Assembly: GCF_030936135.1 (NCBI RefSeq)
Contig: NC_082613.1
Span: 6,634,001-6,698,000, forward strand
Source of the DNA: Gavia stellata
Taxonomy: Eukaryota; Chordata; Aves; Gaviiformes; Gaviidae
DNA: 64,000 nt
Direction of reading: 5' to 3'
The notes beneath the pieces are model-generated. The model saw only the letters and a program-made list of their open reading frames with translations. It searched no databases and had not been told where the DNA came from. This document shows, piece after piece, positions 25,901 through 38,574 of the stretch. How positions within the stretch are numbered: the first letter of the stretch is position 1; each line of letters starts with the position of its first letter. The position numbers were made by a program, and so were the translations under genes.

Positions 25901-28900
25901 CCTGTTGCTTCTCCCCGCATGTGGCATCCCACTACCAGGCTTCCTGCTACTCCAGGGCTTGATAAAGTTAAAACCACTCCACAAATGCAACAAAAAACAA
26001 ATGCAAAATCCTCATGCTCAGGAGTCACTAAAAAACACCCACAGCAGGAGCAGAGGAGTGGCCTGGACTTTTCCTGCACACAGGCACTCAGCCTGTGCCT
26101 GCAAAATGACCAGGAGGACGGTCCGAGAGCCTCCGAGCAATCCAACCTGAGCATCACCCTGTTCAAGCAGCTCCGCAGGTCACCCCCTGATGTCCCTTGA
26201 CGCCACCCAACTGCTCCTGGGAGCTGGCACACCCCACACGGGGGACACGGCCGTGTGTGGGGTCGTGGGCGCGAGCGCACGCTCCAAACTCGTCCCCAAG
26301 AAACTCCGCACGTTGGCTTTGCTTTCAGGTACACAGCTCCACCTTCGCAGCTCCCACGGTGTGCTCCAGAGACAGCAAATCCGCAACATCCTGCACTACT
26401 TTTTTTTTCTCTCAGCAAGGAAAAATTCCAGGTCTTCAGTGCTACTTTGAATAAAAAGCAGCACTATCTAAGACGACAGTAAATATTCCTGTACTCTGTT
26501 TCCAGAAATACATCCCAGCCCAATGCATACACAAGCACGTATCACACACCATAGTTTACTGCACTAGAAAAATCACACTCAGCAACTCCAGAATCTGCTT
26601 CTATATAAAAGGGAAGGTTCTTTTGGTCTGTGGGTTTTTAATAATTTAGCTAGAAATTTCAATCAAGATATTATGCAGTTTGGACTTCTGAATTAGGTGG
26701 ACAGATGGCAACTCATTGATCAAAACAAAAAACACACAACCCAAGGTAAGGTCACTTCGATGACTTGCAGCTACAAACAAAACACAAACCAGTGCAGTAT
26801 GATGAAGTTTTCTGCTGGCTACATTTAGCATCCACAGAAGATCTTAAAATACTTCCCCCCCTTTGTTTTTTTCCCCCAGAAAAAGAAAAAAGCTCTTTTG
26901 GAGTTCTTTCTCTAAAAATCGGCGAACTCTAATCTGAATTGCTGCAGCATGAGTCACATCTGTGTTTTAAGATGCCTTTCCCTTTCTCCCTACAGTTTTC
27001 CTCCCTCCCCCATGACGGACCCCGCCAGCCAGAAGAGAACTTCATCCAGAATGCACAATGTGATTGTAAAACGTCAACCAGGTGATCAGCCACCACACAC
27101 CAAAGTCATCCTGTGAACAGCAGATGTACGAGATGCTTATGGCAGTATGATTAGTCGCGGGCAAAGGCCACAAAACTGAACGAGCATGGTCAAACCCAAG
27201 TCCAGAGCCGGCGGTGGCCTCGGGAGGGACTGAGGAGGGACCCAGGAGGGCTGTCATGGTGCAGGAGGGCAGCCGGGACCACCATGCTAGCCCACGTTCC
27301 TAACTACGTGGCACAAAGGCACACTGTCCCGGCAGCCAAAATTGAAAGACACAGAACAAAAGAGATGGTTACAGAGCCATTGGCAGAGGAGACACAGCCT
27401 CCGCTTCTGCTTTTGTTCTGTCCCTCGTATTTTGCACAGCGAAAGCAGCCCGGTTTTGGTGATGTCCTGGGTGGAGATGTTAAATGCATCAGGTGAGGCT
27501 TGCAGCCACCAGCGCCCTCGGCTCCTGGGAGGTGCTGCCTGCTGAAAGAGCGGACTTTCTCGAACCTGGGGTCAGCCGGTTGTCCCCACCACGCTGGCAG
27601 GGCTGCCAGGGGCAAGCTGCAGGGCAGGGGTGGCTGGCGGGCCGCTGCAGCCCCAAGGGCACCAGGAAGAAGGGACCAGATGCCATGTGTCCCACACCCT
27701 TTCCCAAGGGGTAAGGAAGAGGAACGAGCTAACGAGGCCCTCTCCCTTGTCAGCCGCTCTATCTGGCAGAGCTCATCTATTTGATTATTTTAGGTCAGAT
27801 TTACACCTAAAATGTGTTTTAGCTGCACCTTCTCAGCTCTCCCCCATCCTGCAGGACTTCCTATGCGTGAGCCATGAGCAGCTCCTGCAAGCTGTGCAGG
27901 TCTGGGAGAGCAGCGAGCAGGAGTTCCTGACCCCCTTGATCTCTGCCAGCCACGCTGGGAGCTGGTTTTGCCGCTTCTGGGGAGGTGGGAGACAACTGCA
28001 ACCCTCTGTCAAGAGGGACACAGCATCACACAAACACTTGGGAAACAAGGAGGGGCACAGGGCTCTTGGCAGCCTCACAGAGATCAGCACACAAATGCCA
28101 CCGCCACGACCAGCCTTTTATTCCTTGAGGAATAAAAGAAACAGAGCCCTTTGTGTCTGCCAGTGAAGGCGCAGTTTCTGGCACTTGACCCCAGGAATTT
28201 GGCTTCCATTTCCACTAGAGCTGACCCGTTAGCTGCTACAGGGACACCCACACTGCAACAGCATGCGATGGCAGGCGGTGCCGGTACTGCCGAACAAGCC
28301 GAGCATGGCCACAGCTGTCCACGACAGCAACGTGAAAACTACCTCTGGAGAAGTAACACCTCCAACCACGGCCTGGATGCGAAGATATATTCTGAAGTGG
28401 GTTCACGAGTGTAAGAGCACCAGGCAGGAGCTGCTCTGGGAAGCACACCCAGCAACACCAAGGAAAGCAGCAGCAGTCCGGGAGCTCTACGCTGGCATTA
28501 GCAGTGCTGCAACACCACCTCGGTGTTGGTAACGCACAGACACATCCTGATGTAACTCACGTCCCAAGAACACCATTCCTGAAGGACGCTCCCAAGCCAG
28601 CAAGCGCTCACCTCGCGGAGCCACTTGAAATACACCTGCGGGGAGCGGTGGCAGGATTGGCAATACGTATCGTACGGGCCCCAGCCCCAGCGACCGGCTG
28701 TAGAAACGCGAGAAAAATCAGACCCTGGTCTCAAATCCAGACACGATGAGGAGGGGCTACGGGCTGGAGCACGGCCAGGTCAGTCCCTGCCTGCCGACAC
28801 GGACTCTTGCTGCAGGAGGAGATCACATGGACTTTGTCCACCAGCAGTTTGGAGCAGATCAGGACACTCATAGTGCCCCAACCACTCCACTGTCCATAAG

Positions 28901-31900
28901 CTTTCACTGACATGGGCTGGGCTTCAACCGCTGACATGACAAACCTCTGAATCCTGAAATGTCCCTACTAAAGCCGATTTAAACATGCATTGAAATGTCA
29001 ATGGCTTCTGCCTCATCAGCCAGCTTGAAGTAAGATAAGGATGAACTCTGCAGCTCCATGGTACAGTATTTATCCTCACCTACTACAATATGACACACAC
29101 ACAAAACAGCAAACCAATCAACCCAACTTCTGCTCATCTTGTAACTAATTTGCCTGTCCGTCTTCTACTCGCCCTCCTCCGGCCCTCTGGGAAGATTTAC
29201 ACAGCAGCCTGTGCAAACAGGTACACGACTGGGTTTCCTGCTTGCCTCTTGGCACCAGGCATCATCACACTGGCGGCAATCACCAAGGAACAACCTGCCA
29301 CAACAGACTGTCCCAGGCTGCAATCAGTGCAAGAGAAAAAGTGATTGTATTACAGGACTCAGTCATAACCTCTGCTGGTTGCTGAGACTACCACAACCAT
29401 TGCTTGAGAAATACAAATGCGAACTTAGAGTACAAGAGCAATCCATTATTTCAATTTATTGTCATTTTGGCAGGAGACAGAACATTTAAGGAACAGGAGG
29501 CACTGCAGTAGCTGAGAACCTATGATAGACTGGCAATGTCCTCCTTTTACAGTGTTAGCACATCTTGACTTCATGATGCAACAAACTAATGGCCCATAGC
29601 AGAGGAAGGTGGATCCCACAGAAACAAGTAAAAAGAAATGCTACACCCTCCCCCATAGCCAGTGCAGAGGTGGGGGGGGGGGGAATCAAAAGAAATAAAA
29701 AAAGAGATTGCAGATCAAAGATGAGAGTACATCTTCTCACAAAGATCTAATCCTTTTTCTCAGCTTAACCAAGAGTCTGAGATCAACACGCTGAGCTCCA
29801 CCATGAGAGTTAGCCAGGCTCAACAATTTACAGCTTTATCCTCCACATCGTGCTTCCCCCACACCCAAAGGAAAAAGAAGAAAAAAATAATCCCAAACAA
29901 AGGCGTGTTGGGCCAGACCAAAAATAGTTTTTGGAGAAGCAGGCTGAAAAACACTCAGGTAGCAGGAGATAACATCTGCCTGAAACAAGAGCCATCTGGC
30001 ACCAAGGAAAAAACCACATGGAAGTTTATCCGCAACTAGTCAGCTATCCAGAGAAGGAAAAACCCCTCCCCTTTCGAGTTATCAGTACAGCCAAAACAGA
30101 AATGAACAGACAGAAGAAACGGAAAATGTTTCACACCAATGCACTACAGGAGCCCGAGTCCTTCAGCATCAGTGTGAGAAACCCAGGAGGATGCTAGATT
30201 CATCCGTTCCACACAGGAGGAAGACCAGAGGCTCTGACAGACTAACCCAGGCAGCCCCAGGAATTCTGCCTTTAACTAAGCTTTCCAATTTTCTTCTGCA
30301 ATTTGGAGAAAACCAAAGGCTGCAGAAACATCTCTAAAGTCTTCTCAAGTACCTGACAAGTTTTGGCATAACATATATTAAATTGACTACTTTCAACTGG
30401 TTCCATTTTTTAACAGACTTTCTTTCTTTACTCATGACCCCTTCCACTGACTTTTAATTAAAACCATCCACACATTTGATTTACCAAAAACTCTTTCTTG
30501 GATAGCTGAAGTATTTTGAAGCAGAATGCTTCAGCTATGGAAAAAGCAATGAAATACCTATTTTTGAGAAAAGAAAACCCATACTGATGAAACAAGTAAT
30601 TTCTCAACCGAGAAAGAAATTACATTTTAAGAGTTTCAGCTATCTCTGCTGCCAGTTGTGCCTTCGTTGATCTATAGCGTCTAAGACATCTCTCCACACC
30701 TTCCTGCAAGCCGGGATCACGGGGGGGCTGCGAGCCTGCCCCCCGCACGGCTTTCCCAGCCTCCGCTGCTTTGGCCGGAGCAGAGCCCGCAGCAGCTCCG
30801 CTATGACACAGGAGAGCTGAAATGCTCAAAGCTGGTGACAGGGAAATTGCAGGGGACAGCACGATCGTCTTTACAGGATTTAGAGACCGAGAAATAGGAG
30901 ACTCAGTTTTAACTCCGAGGTCCACGACTTTACATCTTTTGTGATCACAGAGTATATTTAGCTCTGGTATGTAGCTTGCTCCCATCTGTGGGGAACAAGT
31001 TCTTCATGCAAGTCATATTTAGAAGTGACCCAGTGTCCTTGCTACCAAATTATCAGCACAACAACTGTCTAGTTCCCTCGCTGGCGTCCTCAGCTCAGAG
31101 GCAGGCCGGTGAGAGCCGCATTTATCATCCGAATTACTGGGCATGTGTTTGATACTACAGAGTTAGGGACCAGTGTGCCAACAGCTGCGCAAAGGAAAGA
31201 TGAGATCAAGTACAAGCTGGACTGCTCGGAAAATTCAGACGCGTGCATGAACCTGCCGCGCTGGGACTAAGTGGAACCAGCCGGGTCAGAATAGGAGAAT
31301 TTTGCATCTGCCACTCGCCAGCTCCTGCAACAAGGGAAAAGGACTTGGGTCTGTGCTGCTAAGGAGGCTGCTCTCATGCTGGTGAGGATGAAGAGCAAAT
31401 CCACCGAAGGCAATGGAATCACGCAGAGAAGATGGCACAACTCGAGTCATGCGCTGCAAAGACAAAGCTAGAGCCTGCGCAGCCTGGCTCTCCATCACAG
31501 GCAGGGCTGTGCCCCGGCTGCACCGGAATGGCACATGGCACCCTTCCGCAGGAGCCTGTCCCCTGCAAAAGGCCTAGTACTGCCTTGAGCTTGGCACACC
31601 ATTTATGTGGCCAAGCGTAAGGTCAGCGTATCAGATCGTGCTCTCCTTTTGTATTGTACGACAGGGCTATACCAGATGCAGAACGTGAGCAAACTGTGCC
31701 CCAAACCAAAATGAATTGTATACCAAGCCCTTGGGTCCGATACCAGCATTTGCCACCTTGAAGTAGATGTTCAAGAAAATTTGCAAAGCCATCTGATCCG
31801 TTTATAAATACATGTCTACTCTCAAAAAAAAAAAAAAAAAAGAGAAAAAAAAGGAACTCTTTCTAACTGGCAAGCATCTGGTCTGAATAGCAGCAACCAT

Positions 31901-34900
31901 GCCCGAGAACTAGCAGCTGAAGCCATTTGGAAAATGGATTTGAATGTTTCTTAGGAAATCCCCCCCCAAAAGCTTTCATGTTATTGGCACAGGACAAACA
32001 ACAGGTGCCGGGTGTGCCACCCCCATGGGAGCCGCTTGCGAGCGGCAGAGCCGGCTGGGGTCCTGCAGCGGGCCCCCTTCGGTACCGGTGCAATAGAAGT
32101 CGGAGCGCAGGGGAGGCCAGCCGAGAGAGGCTGAGCACAGCAAGGCCAGCGCACGCCGCTTTACAAGCGTAACCACACAAAAGATGAAAGTTTGTTTCCT
32201 TTTATTTTTAACCCAATAGAGAAGTTTTAAGGATAAACAGCTGCGAGGGAGGGTGGGCTGACACAAAGAGGGACTTTCTTCACTTCCTAACTGCGGCAGC
32301 ACCAATGCATGAAATTTCAAACTCAACGAGATTTAACTCTTTCCCGTGCTGCCCGAGACCAAATGCGGGCCAGACTCAGGGGGCCACCAAAATAAGCAAT
32401 TACACAAGGATGGGCAGCGGGGTCTCGGGAGCAGCAACATCCAATGTGCAGATATGGAAAGAGCTGGATCCTGCTGCAAGAGACAGCTCTATGTTTCCAA
32501 GAGCTCAGTCACTTAGTCAGTGGTAGATCTCCCACACAGATAGCTCCTTCGCTGAGGCACAGCCATAGGAATGCATCTGCCATACGCTGCTCACGTCCAG
32601 AGCGGCAAGCATGGCTGCAAAGAGGAGAACCAGGGAATCCCCGTTCCCTGCACAGGCTCAAGCCTGTCTTGAGCACTGGAGTCCCAGAGGAGAGGACCAA
32701 GAGGTGGGCACCATGCAGCTCTGCCACGTCACCATGTGCTCCCGGTCAAGTAGTCTATGCAGTTGCTCCCAGCAGCTTCCAAGAAGTTTCATAAGTTTCT
32801 CAAAATTTCTTAAAAGGGACACTGCTGCAGTAAGAGACAGCTCCATCTGGAGAGAGAGAGAGGGTCTCCCCTTTCTCTGATCGCACAAGCGCAGCTCTGT
32901 GCTGGCCGGTGGCTGCAGGGACACACTGCGGCATTGCCAGCTGCCTCCAAGCAAAGCCCAGTCTGTAAGCTCCAGGCTAAGCCGGCAGCCCTAACGCTGC
33001 TTCCCTAAACCCAGAAGCCAGACCTCCGAGTCACCCTGACACAGACACATCCTTTGCCTTGCATTACTGTTAAGACCTCTGCTTAGGACAATCTAGAGAT
33101 TACTTTTCGAAACAAGATTTACTACCGACTCCGTGCTGTCTGCCGTGCGAGTGCCTCCCCTGCCAGGACAGCAGGAGGAAGGAGAGAGGCTCCTCATGGT
33201 TTCTCTTTCTGTTCCGCATACCCCAGGCAATATTTACAGCTGCATTTGGGTGCCTGGGTCTGGGGGGGAAGCCTTCAGTTTATAAATAAACCTCACTGAT
33301 GTTTGGGTAATTTTCATAGTTTCCATTCATTTCAGGTTTCACCAAAACCTGCACTTTGTGGCTTGATAGCCGGAACACGACTGGCTGGCTTTCTCTCACT
33401 GAACTGCCTAGCAGTTAACGGGTTGTTCATTCATTTCTTCCTTGCCAAGTCCAGCTTGCACACCTAGTACCCCGCCTCCCGTAACAATCGTCTGTTGGAA
33501 ACCGCATGCCAACCTCTGGGCGCAAACACTTTGCAGGAGACAGGAACTGCGGGAGGGAGAACCAGGCAACGTCTTACACCATTGGAAAAGCAGACAAGCC
33601 ACTGAGCTTCATTTGGGGAAGGTCAGGATCCACTCCACACAGTGCAGAGCAAAGGGACGACAGCAATTTGATGAAGCTTCCAAAGATAGACAGACCCTGA
33701 TAAACTCCTCATCTACCCTCAAATCCCACAGAGGGCCAAGGAAACTGTGGGTTCAAGGAAATGCAAGAGTGGAGCCTGGCAGGCTCTTCATTTTGTTGGG
33801 TCTACTGACGAGACGAAGAGGGAACCAGCAGCTAAGCTCCATTGCTTGACTAAGCACCTGATGCTTTGCTCAGAAGCCACAGAGCAGCCCCAGTCGTGGT
33901 ACTCGGGTAAACAGCTCCACATTTTCCCAAACCCACATTTTCAGTGATTCTGCTCCACCAATGACTGAATGCAATGAAATTCTTGTTTACTGATGCTTGC
34001 AAATAATGATATATAATCCCCTTCCTCCAACCCTCCAGTCTCCTGGTTCCTGTCTCTTGGCAACTGATAAATAATTTAGTGTTCTCTGCTGTATGTGCTA
34101 ACTGCAGCTCTGCTGGTTTAATGATGAAACCGATGCCTTAGAACTGGAACAGGAACTGTCTAGATCACAAGGAACACATAGTCAGTTGATCCCGCACTCC
34201 TCTGTATGTGAAACTAAAAGCAAACTGTTCAAAGACTACATTTTCCAGAGCTGCAGGGCTGCGGCTCCTGGGTAGGAACGGCACCCACAGGAACAGCAGA
34301 TTATCTGCAAGAGGAACAGGCATGCGCCGGCACTCCTGCCAACACGAGGAGTTTAACGTGCTTCACCATTTTGCTCTTTTCTGTTAGCATGCATGGAAAA
34401 ACTCGTAACAGACTGGTTTTATCGTCAACTTCTCTTGCGCCCTCCTGTGCAATTTGGAAAGCCTCTAGGGTTCATGTCTGGAAGGTACCGCTGCTGCCTA
34501 CTTCGGGGGCTAAGGCGGCTACTGTAGCTCCCATGCAAGGAGAGCTATTAAAAAGCAGCACCTTTGTCTACATAGACTACTGTGGCTCTTGCACCAAAAA
34601 AAAGAGACTCTTCATTTCATGACAGATGTTCTTCGAGTCTTTCCAACAGAGCCGTAACCGCTTATGAAAACTGGCATGTTTGAACCGTACACAACACACG
34701 TACACTGGGTGTGCACTATTGTGGCAACACAGTCTCTTACATCCATAAACTCATTGGAATGAGATTACCCAGGCAGTTGGCAACTGCAGCCACGAGGGCA
34801 GAGGAGTGAAAGTTTCTATTTTGTTGTTAGCAGATTTTTTTTTCTTTAAAAAAAAAAACAAACCCACAAACACACCCCAAAAAAACACAAGCAGAGAGCA

Positions 34901-37487
34901 GGAAAGGGATGAAGCATTTCTGTTGACAAAGGCCAAAATCCCATCTATTTATATTAGAGTCACACAAAAACCACAACAGAGCAGTGCTCAAAAGCTTTAA
35001 AAAATGCACCTACTTTCTTAATGCTCTTAGAAAATAATAATAAAAAACCCTATCAATATTCACTTTCTAAAATGGTGCAAAAAAAGAACTGCATCAATCA
35101 TTAAACAGTTAAATGAAGGCAGTATGACAGTCACTATTGTTCTCGTGAAGCACACTTGTCTTTTGCCGAGCAGCTGCCAGATCCTATTAGATGTATAAAA
35201 AGAGGACTTTTCTAACTGAGCAGGGATGGTATAAGCTATTGAAAGTAGCAGACAAAAGCCCACTTTTGCAGACTATTCAAGCCTTGTATAACATCTGTCC
35301 AAAATCAATTTTTGACCTAATGTTACTTTCATTAAGTAACAGACTTTGTTTCCAATGCAATTTGCTTTCTAAGATAAAACTGTATCCTAAGCATTATTAC
35401 GTGGGAAATGGCACAGAGGAAGCAGAATACCTTATTTGAGAAACATGAGAACAGAATTTGCTTAATTGTTTTGACACCTTAAGTACTATAATAGAGAAAC
35501 TATTTTCCATTTACTTGAATTCTTGTGAATTCTTGAAGTTGGCAAAGCAGCAAGCAATGCATTGGGTTTATTATGACTAAGATTTACTGAGGATAAAGGA
35601 GGATCTTTGGGAATTACATTAAAGCTGACCAACGCACAAAACTTCTGAAATCTTCACCAGAAATAAAGTACTCCGAACATTAACAACAGCTGTTGAAACT
35701 GTCCACTCTTGATGGCTAAGGCTTTTTTCACGCATTTTAAATAATGAGGAAGTTGATTCATGAATTTGATTTCAAACAGACTGTTAAGAAACATTTCCAC
35801 TTACCCAAAGGGTCTCTGAATGAAGGCTGGATGTAGCTGCTGCACACCTATGGTAAAACCTAAAAAATTCAGAAAAAAAGAAATATTAATGAATGGCATC
35901 CATTGTAACATTCAACTCGTAATACACATGCATAATTACACCTCAGACCACACATACATGCATTTCATCTGCTATGCATGTGAGCAAATTCAGAGCCCCA
36001 TTTAGGGGCAAGTTAATTTTAATATGCGTATGCGATATGCACGAGGACCAGATGGGAATTCAGATTAAAGAGCAGCGTGGAAGTGCTGTTATTGAACAGA
36101 CAATGGGGTATAATGCCTTATTTTACACACCGGGTCCTGTGGTCATTCTGCCAAAGGGGAGAATGGTGAAACGGATCTTACTGTTAATACTGAAGTAACG
36201 GAAAGGGTAACGGGAAAACAGATTAGCCGTGGAAGAAAACAGCTTTAATTCAGTTATATGAACTTAGGTGCGTAACACTGGCGTAGCAGGTACGAGTAAG
36301 AAGATAGGGAAGAGAGGTAACTGGACTACACAGCGTCCTCGGTCGACAATCAGAGCTATGAGGTATAAGCATGCATCCTCAGATCAGATGAATCCAGCCT
36401 GAGTAACTTGTTTCCTTGTCTTACAAGTTATTCTAATAGAGGGAGACGGGATGTCCTGGATGCCTCACCAGTTTGAATACTCCTTGGTTTTGCTCCCAAA
36501 TACGCCAGGTTCACATTTGCTTTCCTGCCATCGATGATGGGGTTCGGGTCTTTGCATGCTCTTTCAGCCGCAGCTCTGTCTGCCATGGTCACCTGGAATT
36601 AAGCACAGCCTTGTTTGTAGCAACGGCACTTGGTAAACACTCCAGCAACAGGCACTAAGCGGAGTTTATTTATTGTTCTATTTTGAATCGGGAGCTAAAC
36701 TCTGCCTCACGCAGTCTCGCGGGCGTAGCTCGATGGGAAGGGCTCCTGGGGACTCGACAGAAAAGAGGGCTCCCCCCTCGCCCAGTTACTCCGTTGGGCT
36801 TACGCCAGTTGCTCCCCCTCGCCTCTCCACCTCCTCCCCCGTGCTTTTTTCGCAAGCTGGCGCAGCGGGGCCCAGCGCTCCACAGCGGAGACCCTTCGGG
36901 GGCGGGCAGGCGGGGGGCCGCGCTCCCCGACGGCGCGACGCAGAGCCCGCGGGCAGCACCGCGCCTCGCTGAAGCCCGCAAAGAAAGGAGGCGGCGGGAG
37001 CGGGGGAAGGAGGCGCCGAAAGGAACGGCGCGACCTCGGCCGGCACGGGGGGCTCTCCCCCCGGGGCCCCCCACCCCAGCCTTTGTCCTGGCCGAGCCCC
37101 CCCGGCCCCGCCAACCACGGCGAAGCGGCAGCGACGGGGCGGGCGGCGGCACCGAGCCGCTCCGCAGCGCCCTGCCACCGGGGGGGGCCGCCGCCAGCCC
37201 CCTTCCCCGGGGCAGCCCCGCCGGCCGTCACCGCGGCGCCCGGCCCGTCGGGAAGCGCAGCGGGGCGGGGGGGGGGGGGGGGGGGGGGGGCGGACAGAGA
37301 CGCGCGGAGCGGCACTTACAAAGCCGTATCCCCGGGACTTGCCGGTCTGCCGGTCGGTGATCACCACCGCCTCCTCGATGTCCCCGAAGACCTCGAAGTA
37401 CTTCCTGAGGGAGGAGTCGGTGGTGTGGTAGGGCAGCCCCCCGACGAAGATCTTGGTGAAGGTGGTGTCCTTCTGCACGGTGTGCAT
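22956..37487 (-). CDS. RBM38: RBM38, RRM-type RNA-binding protein (complete, 4 coding exons)
   Basis: Coding exons are 37487-37320, 36592-36469, 35859-35805 and 23256-22956. All have GT-AG introns and matching phases and total 215 residues plus stop. The start [20 protein letters not shown] has A at -3. One RRM occupies about residues 12-87: RNP2 is IFVGGL (13-18) and RNP1 is RGYGFVTM (52-59), the latter split by intron 1. The C-terminal half is a Pro/Tyr/Ala/Gln-rich low-complexity tail ending QPDRMQ, as in vertebrate RBM38 and RBM24. SIQTGF, LTPHY, FVGYGY and FVQY fit RBM38 better than RBM24, and RAE1 and SPO11 next door settle it. The family binds AU/U-rich mRNA; mammalian RBM38 is a p53 target that stabilises CDKN1A mRNA and represses p53 translation. 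Ser171 in YPYAASPA probably corresponds to the reported phospho-serine that controls eIF4E binding. The 23-residue N-terminal extension of the long human isoform is not seen: no in-frame upstream ATG. Alternative: RBM24, unlikely. Confidence 0.96.
30640..30703 (-). other. Candidate alternative terminal exon in RBM38 intron 3
   Basis: On the gene strand the acceptor CTTGCAG is followed by a 64-base stretch whose phase matches the GG left by RBM38 exon 3. It would add 20 residues beginning KVWRDVLD and then a TAG stop. It lacks an evident AATAAA close downstream. The phase match has a one-in-three chance of being accidental, and no homolog is known to me. Confidence 0.12.
31824..31841. repeat. 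Poly-A run (18 A)
   Basis: Eighteen A are followed by a further A-rich stretch ending near 31852. No retroposon body is recognised upstream, so it is listed as simple sequence. Confidence 0.85.
36470..36591 (-). CDS. RBM38: RBM38 coding exon 2 (second half of RRM)
   Basis: The full exon is 36592-36469. It completes RNP1 after the exon 1 junction and carries the conserved [20 protein letters not shown] and AYLGAKPR segments. It begins in phase 0 and leaves one base of a Gly codon. AATTCCAG precedes it and GTGAGG follows. Coding content and both splice sites are unambiguous. Confidence 0.97.
37267..37290. repeat. Poly-G run (24 G) in RBM38 intron 1
   Basis: Twenty-four consecutive G on the plus strand give a C24 run in the pre-mRNA, about 28 bases after the exon 1 donor at 37319. 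It can form a G-quadruplex or i-motif in DNA and resembles a poly(C)-binding-protein site in RNA. The length may be imprecise because assemblies often miscount such runs. Confidence 0.9.
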
Positions 37488-38069
37488 GGTGCCGGGCGCG
37501 GCCGGCCCCAGCCGGCATCCACCCCGCGCCGCCGGCGACGAGAAGAACCCCCCCCCTCCGAGCCCCCGCGGCGGCCCAAGGGAGCGGAGCGGCGGCTGGG
37601 TCCCGGGGGCCTACAGCCGGCTCATGGCCGCGCTTTGTCCCGGGAGCGCGGGCGGCGCCGCGCCCTCCCGCCGGTGCCGGTGAGTAGCTGCCGCCCGCCG
37701 CCGCCGCCGCCTTTGTAGGGCCGCGCCCGCCCCGCCCCGCCCCGCCGCCGCCGCGCAGGGGCGCTCGGGGCGCGTAGTCCGGCACCGCGCCCGCCCGGGC
37801 ACCCGCCGCGGCCCTGCCGGCGGGCGGCCCGGCCCTGCGGGGCTCGGTGGCCGGTCCCCCCTGCGGCCACGGGCCCCGGGCGCTGCCCCCGGCCCAGCAG
37901 CGGAGCTCCCTCGCACCGCGGCCTGGCCGCACGGGGAGGGGCCCCGCAGGCGGAGCGGCCCCGCAGGCGGAGAGGCCCCTGCCGGCATCGGGGCCCCCGC
38001 TGGGCCCTACAGAGCCCCGGGGTAGACGCGGGCCCCCGCGGCCAGCCCCTCCGCCCGAGCCCGGCCCAG

Positions 38070-38081
38070 ACTACAAGTCCC
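38070..38081 (+). promoter_or_regulatory. ZNF143/SBS-type promoter motif
   Basis: ACTACAAGTCCC matches the core of the ZNF143 (Staf) binding-site consensus ACTACAAnTCCC. It lies at the upstream edge of the RBM38 CpG island, about 580 bases from the start codon. These motifs are typical of CpG-island and bidirectional promoters. It could serve RBM38 or a divergent plus-strand transcript. The match is to a core motif only. Confidence 0.45.
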
Positions 38082-38574
38082 GGCGGCTCCCGGGGAGCAG
38101 CCCCAGAGCCCGCGGGCTGGGGGGGGCGGGGGGGAAGGCGAGGGGAGTGCTCCTGGCCGAGCCCGCCAAAGAAAACCGCCTCGAAAGAGGGTTCCTTTCC
38201 TCCCTCCTTCCCTCTTTTCAATTGCGTAATAATCTCAACTGCAAGTGTGTAACCCCTGGCAGGTTCAGACACAGGGACAAAGCCATCAAGCAGTTCGCCG
38301 GCCTGTGGGGCACGCCGGGTGGCAAAGGCGTGTTCGGAAGCCGAGGAAGGGATGGTCTTGAACCAAGTCAACAAGGAGGAATAGCCAGGGGTTTAAACGC
38401 TGAACAGAGCTCCAAAAGTAGCCTTCTTACGCAGGTTCCTAAGCATCCTGCTTCGCCACCGGACACACGGACAACATCTATCTGTGGAGCCTGCCTCTGT
38501 GGACAGGGATGCATTACTCCCCTTTCCACCGGTGGTCAGCAAGGGGGCTCCTCTCCACTGTCCCCCTTTTGCAT

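Larger units (their letters stand above)
23257..35804 (-). other. RBM38: RBM38 intron 3 (about 12.5 kb)
   Basis: The donor after exon 3 is GTAAGT and the acceptor before exon 4 is a CTCCACAG type. The intron is of mixed composition with poly-A runs (31824-31841) and a G run (about 29671-29682). No recognised gene is nested in it. Apart from one weak candidate alternative terminal exon at 30640-30703, I see no further exon. Confidence 0.8.
36840..38170 (-). promoter_or_regulatory. RBM38: CpG-island promoter of RBM38
   Basis: The island is very GC- and CpG-dense and covers intron 1, exon 1 and about 650 bases upstream. Tandem GC boxes (CCCCGCC repeats at about 37724-37747) lie some 240 bases upstream of the start codon. 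No TATA box is visible, which suits a dispersed, Sp1-type promoter. Mammalian RBM38 is p53-induced, but I could not pick out a convincing p53 element by eye. Confidence 0.8.

Noticed and set aside
36714-36760. tRNA-like start (GGGCGTAGCTCGATGGGAAG resembles a tRNA D-arm/A box)
   Set aside because: No B box (GGTTCGAATCC type) and no acceptor-stem complement follow within tRNA distance. It lies in RBM38 intron 1.
36786-37319. Open-frame extension of RBM38 exon 1 past RGYGFV
   Set aside because: It reads through the GTAAGT donor at 37319 into GC-rich intron 1. The true frame continues in exon 2 at 36592.
37083-37718. Long plus-strand frames over the RBM38 promoter
   Set aside because: Antisense shadows of exon 1 and the CpG island; Pro/Arg/Gly-rich with no start context or conservation evidence.
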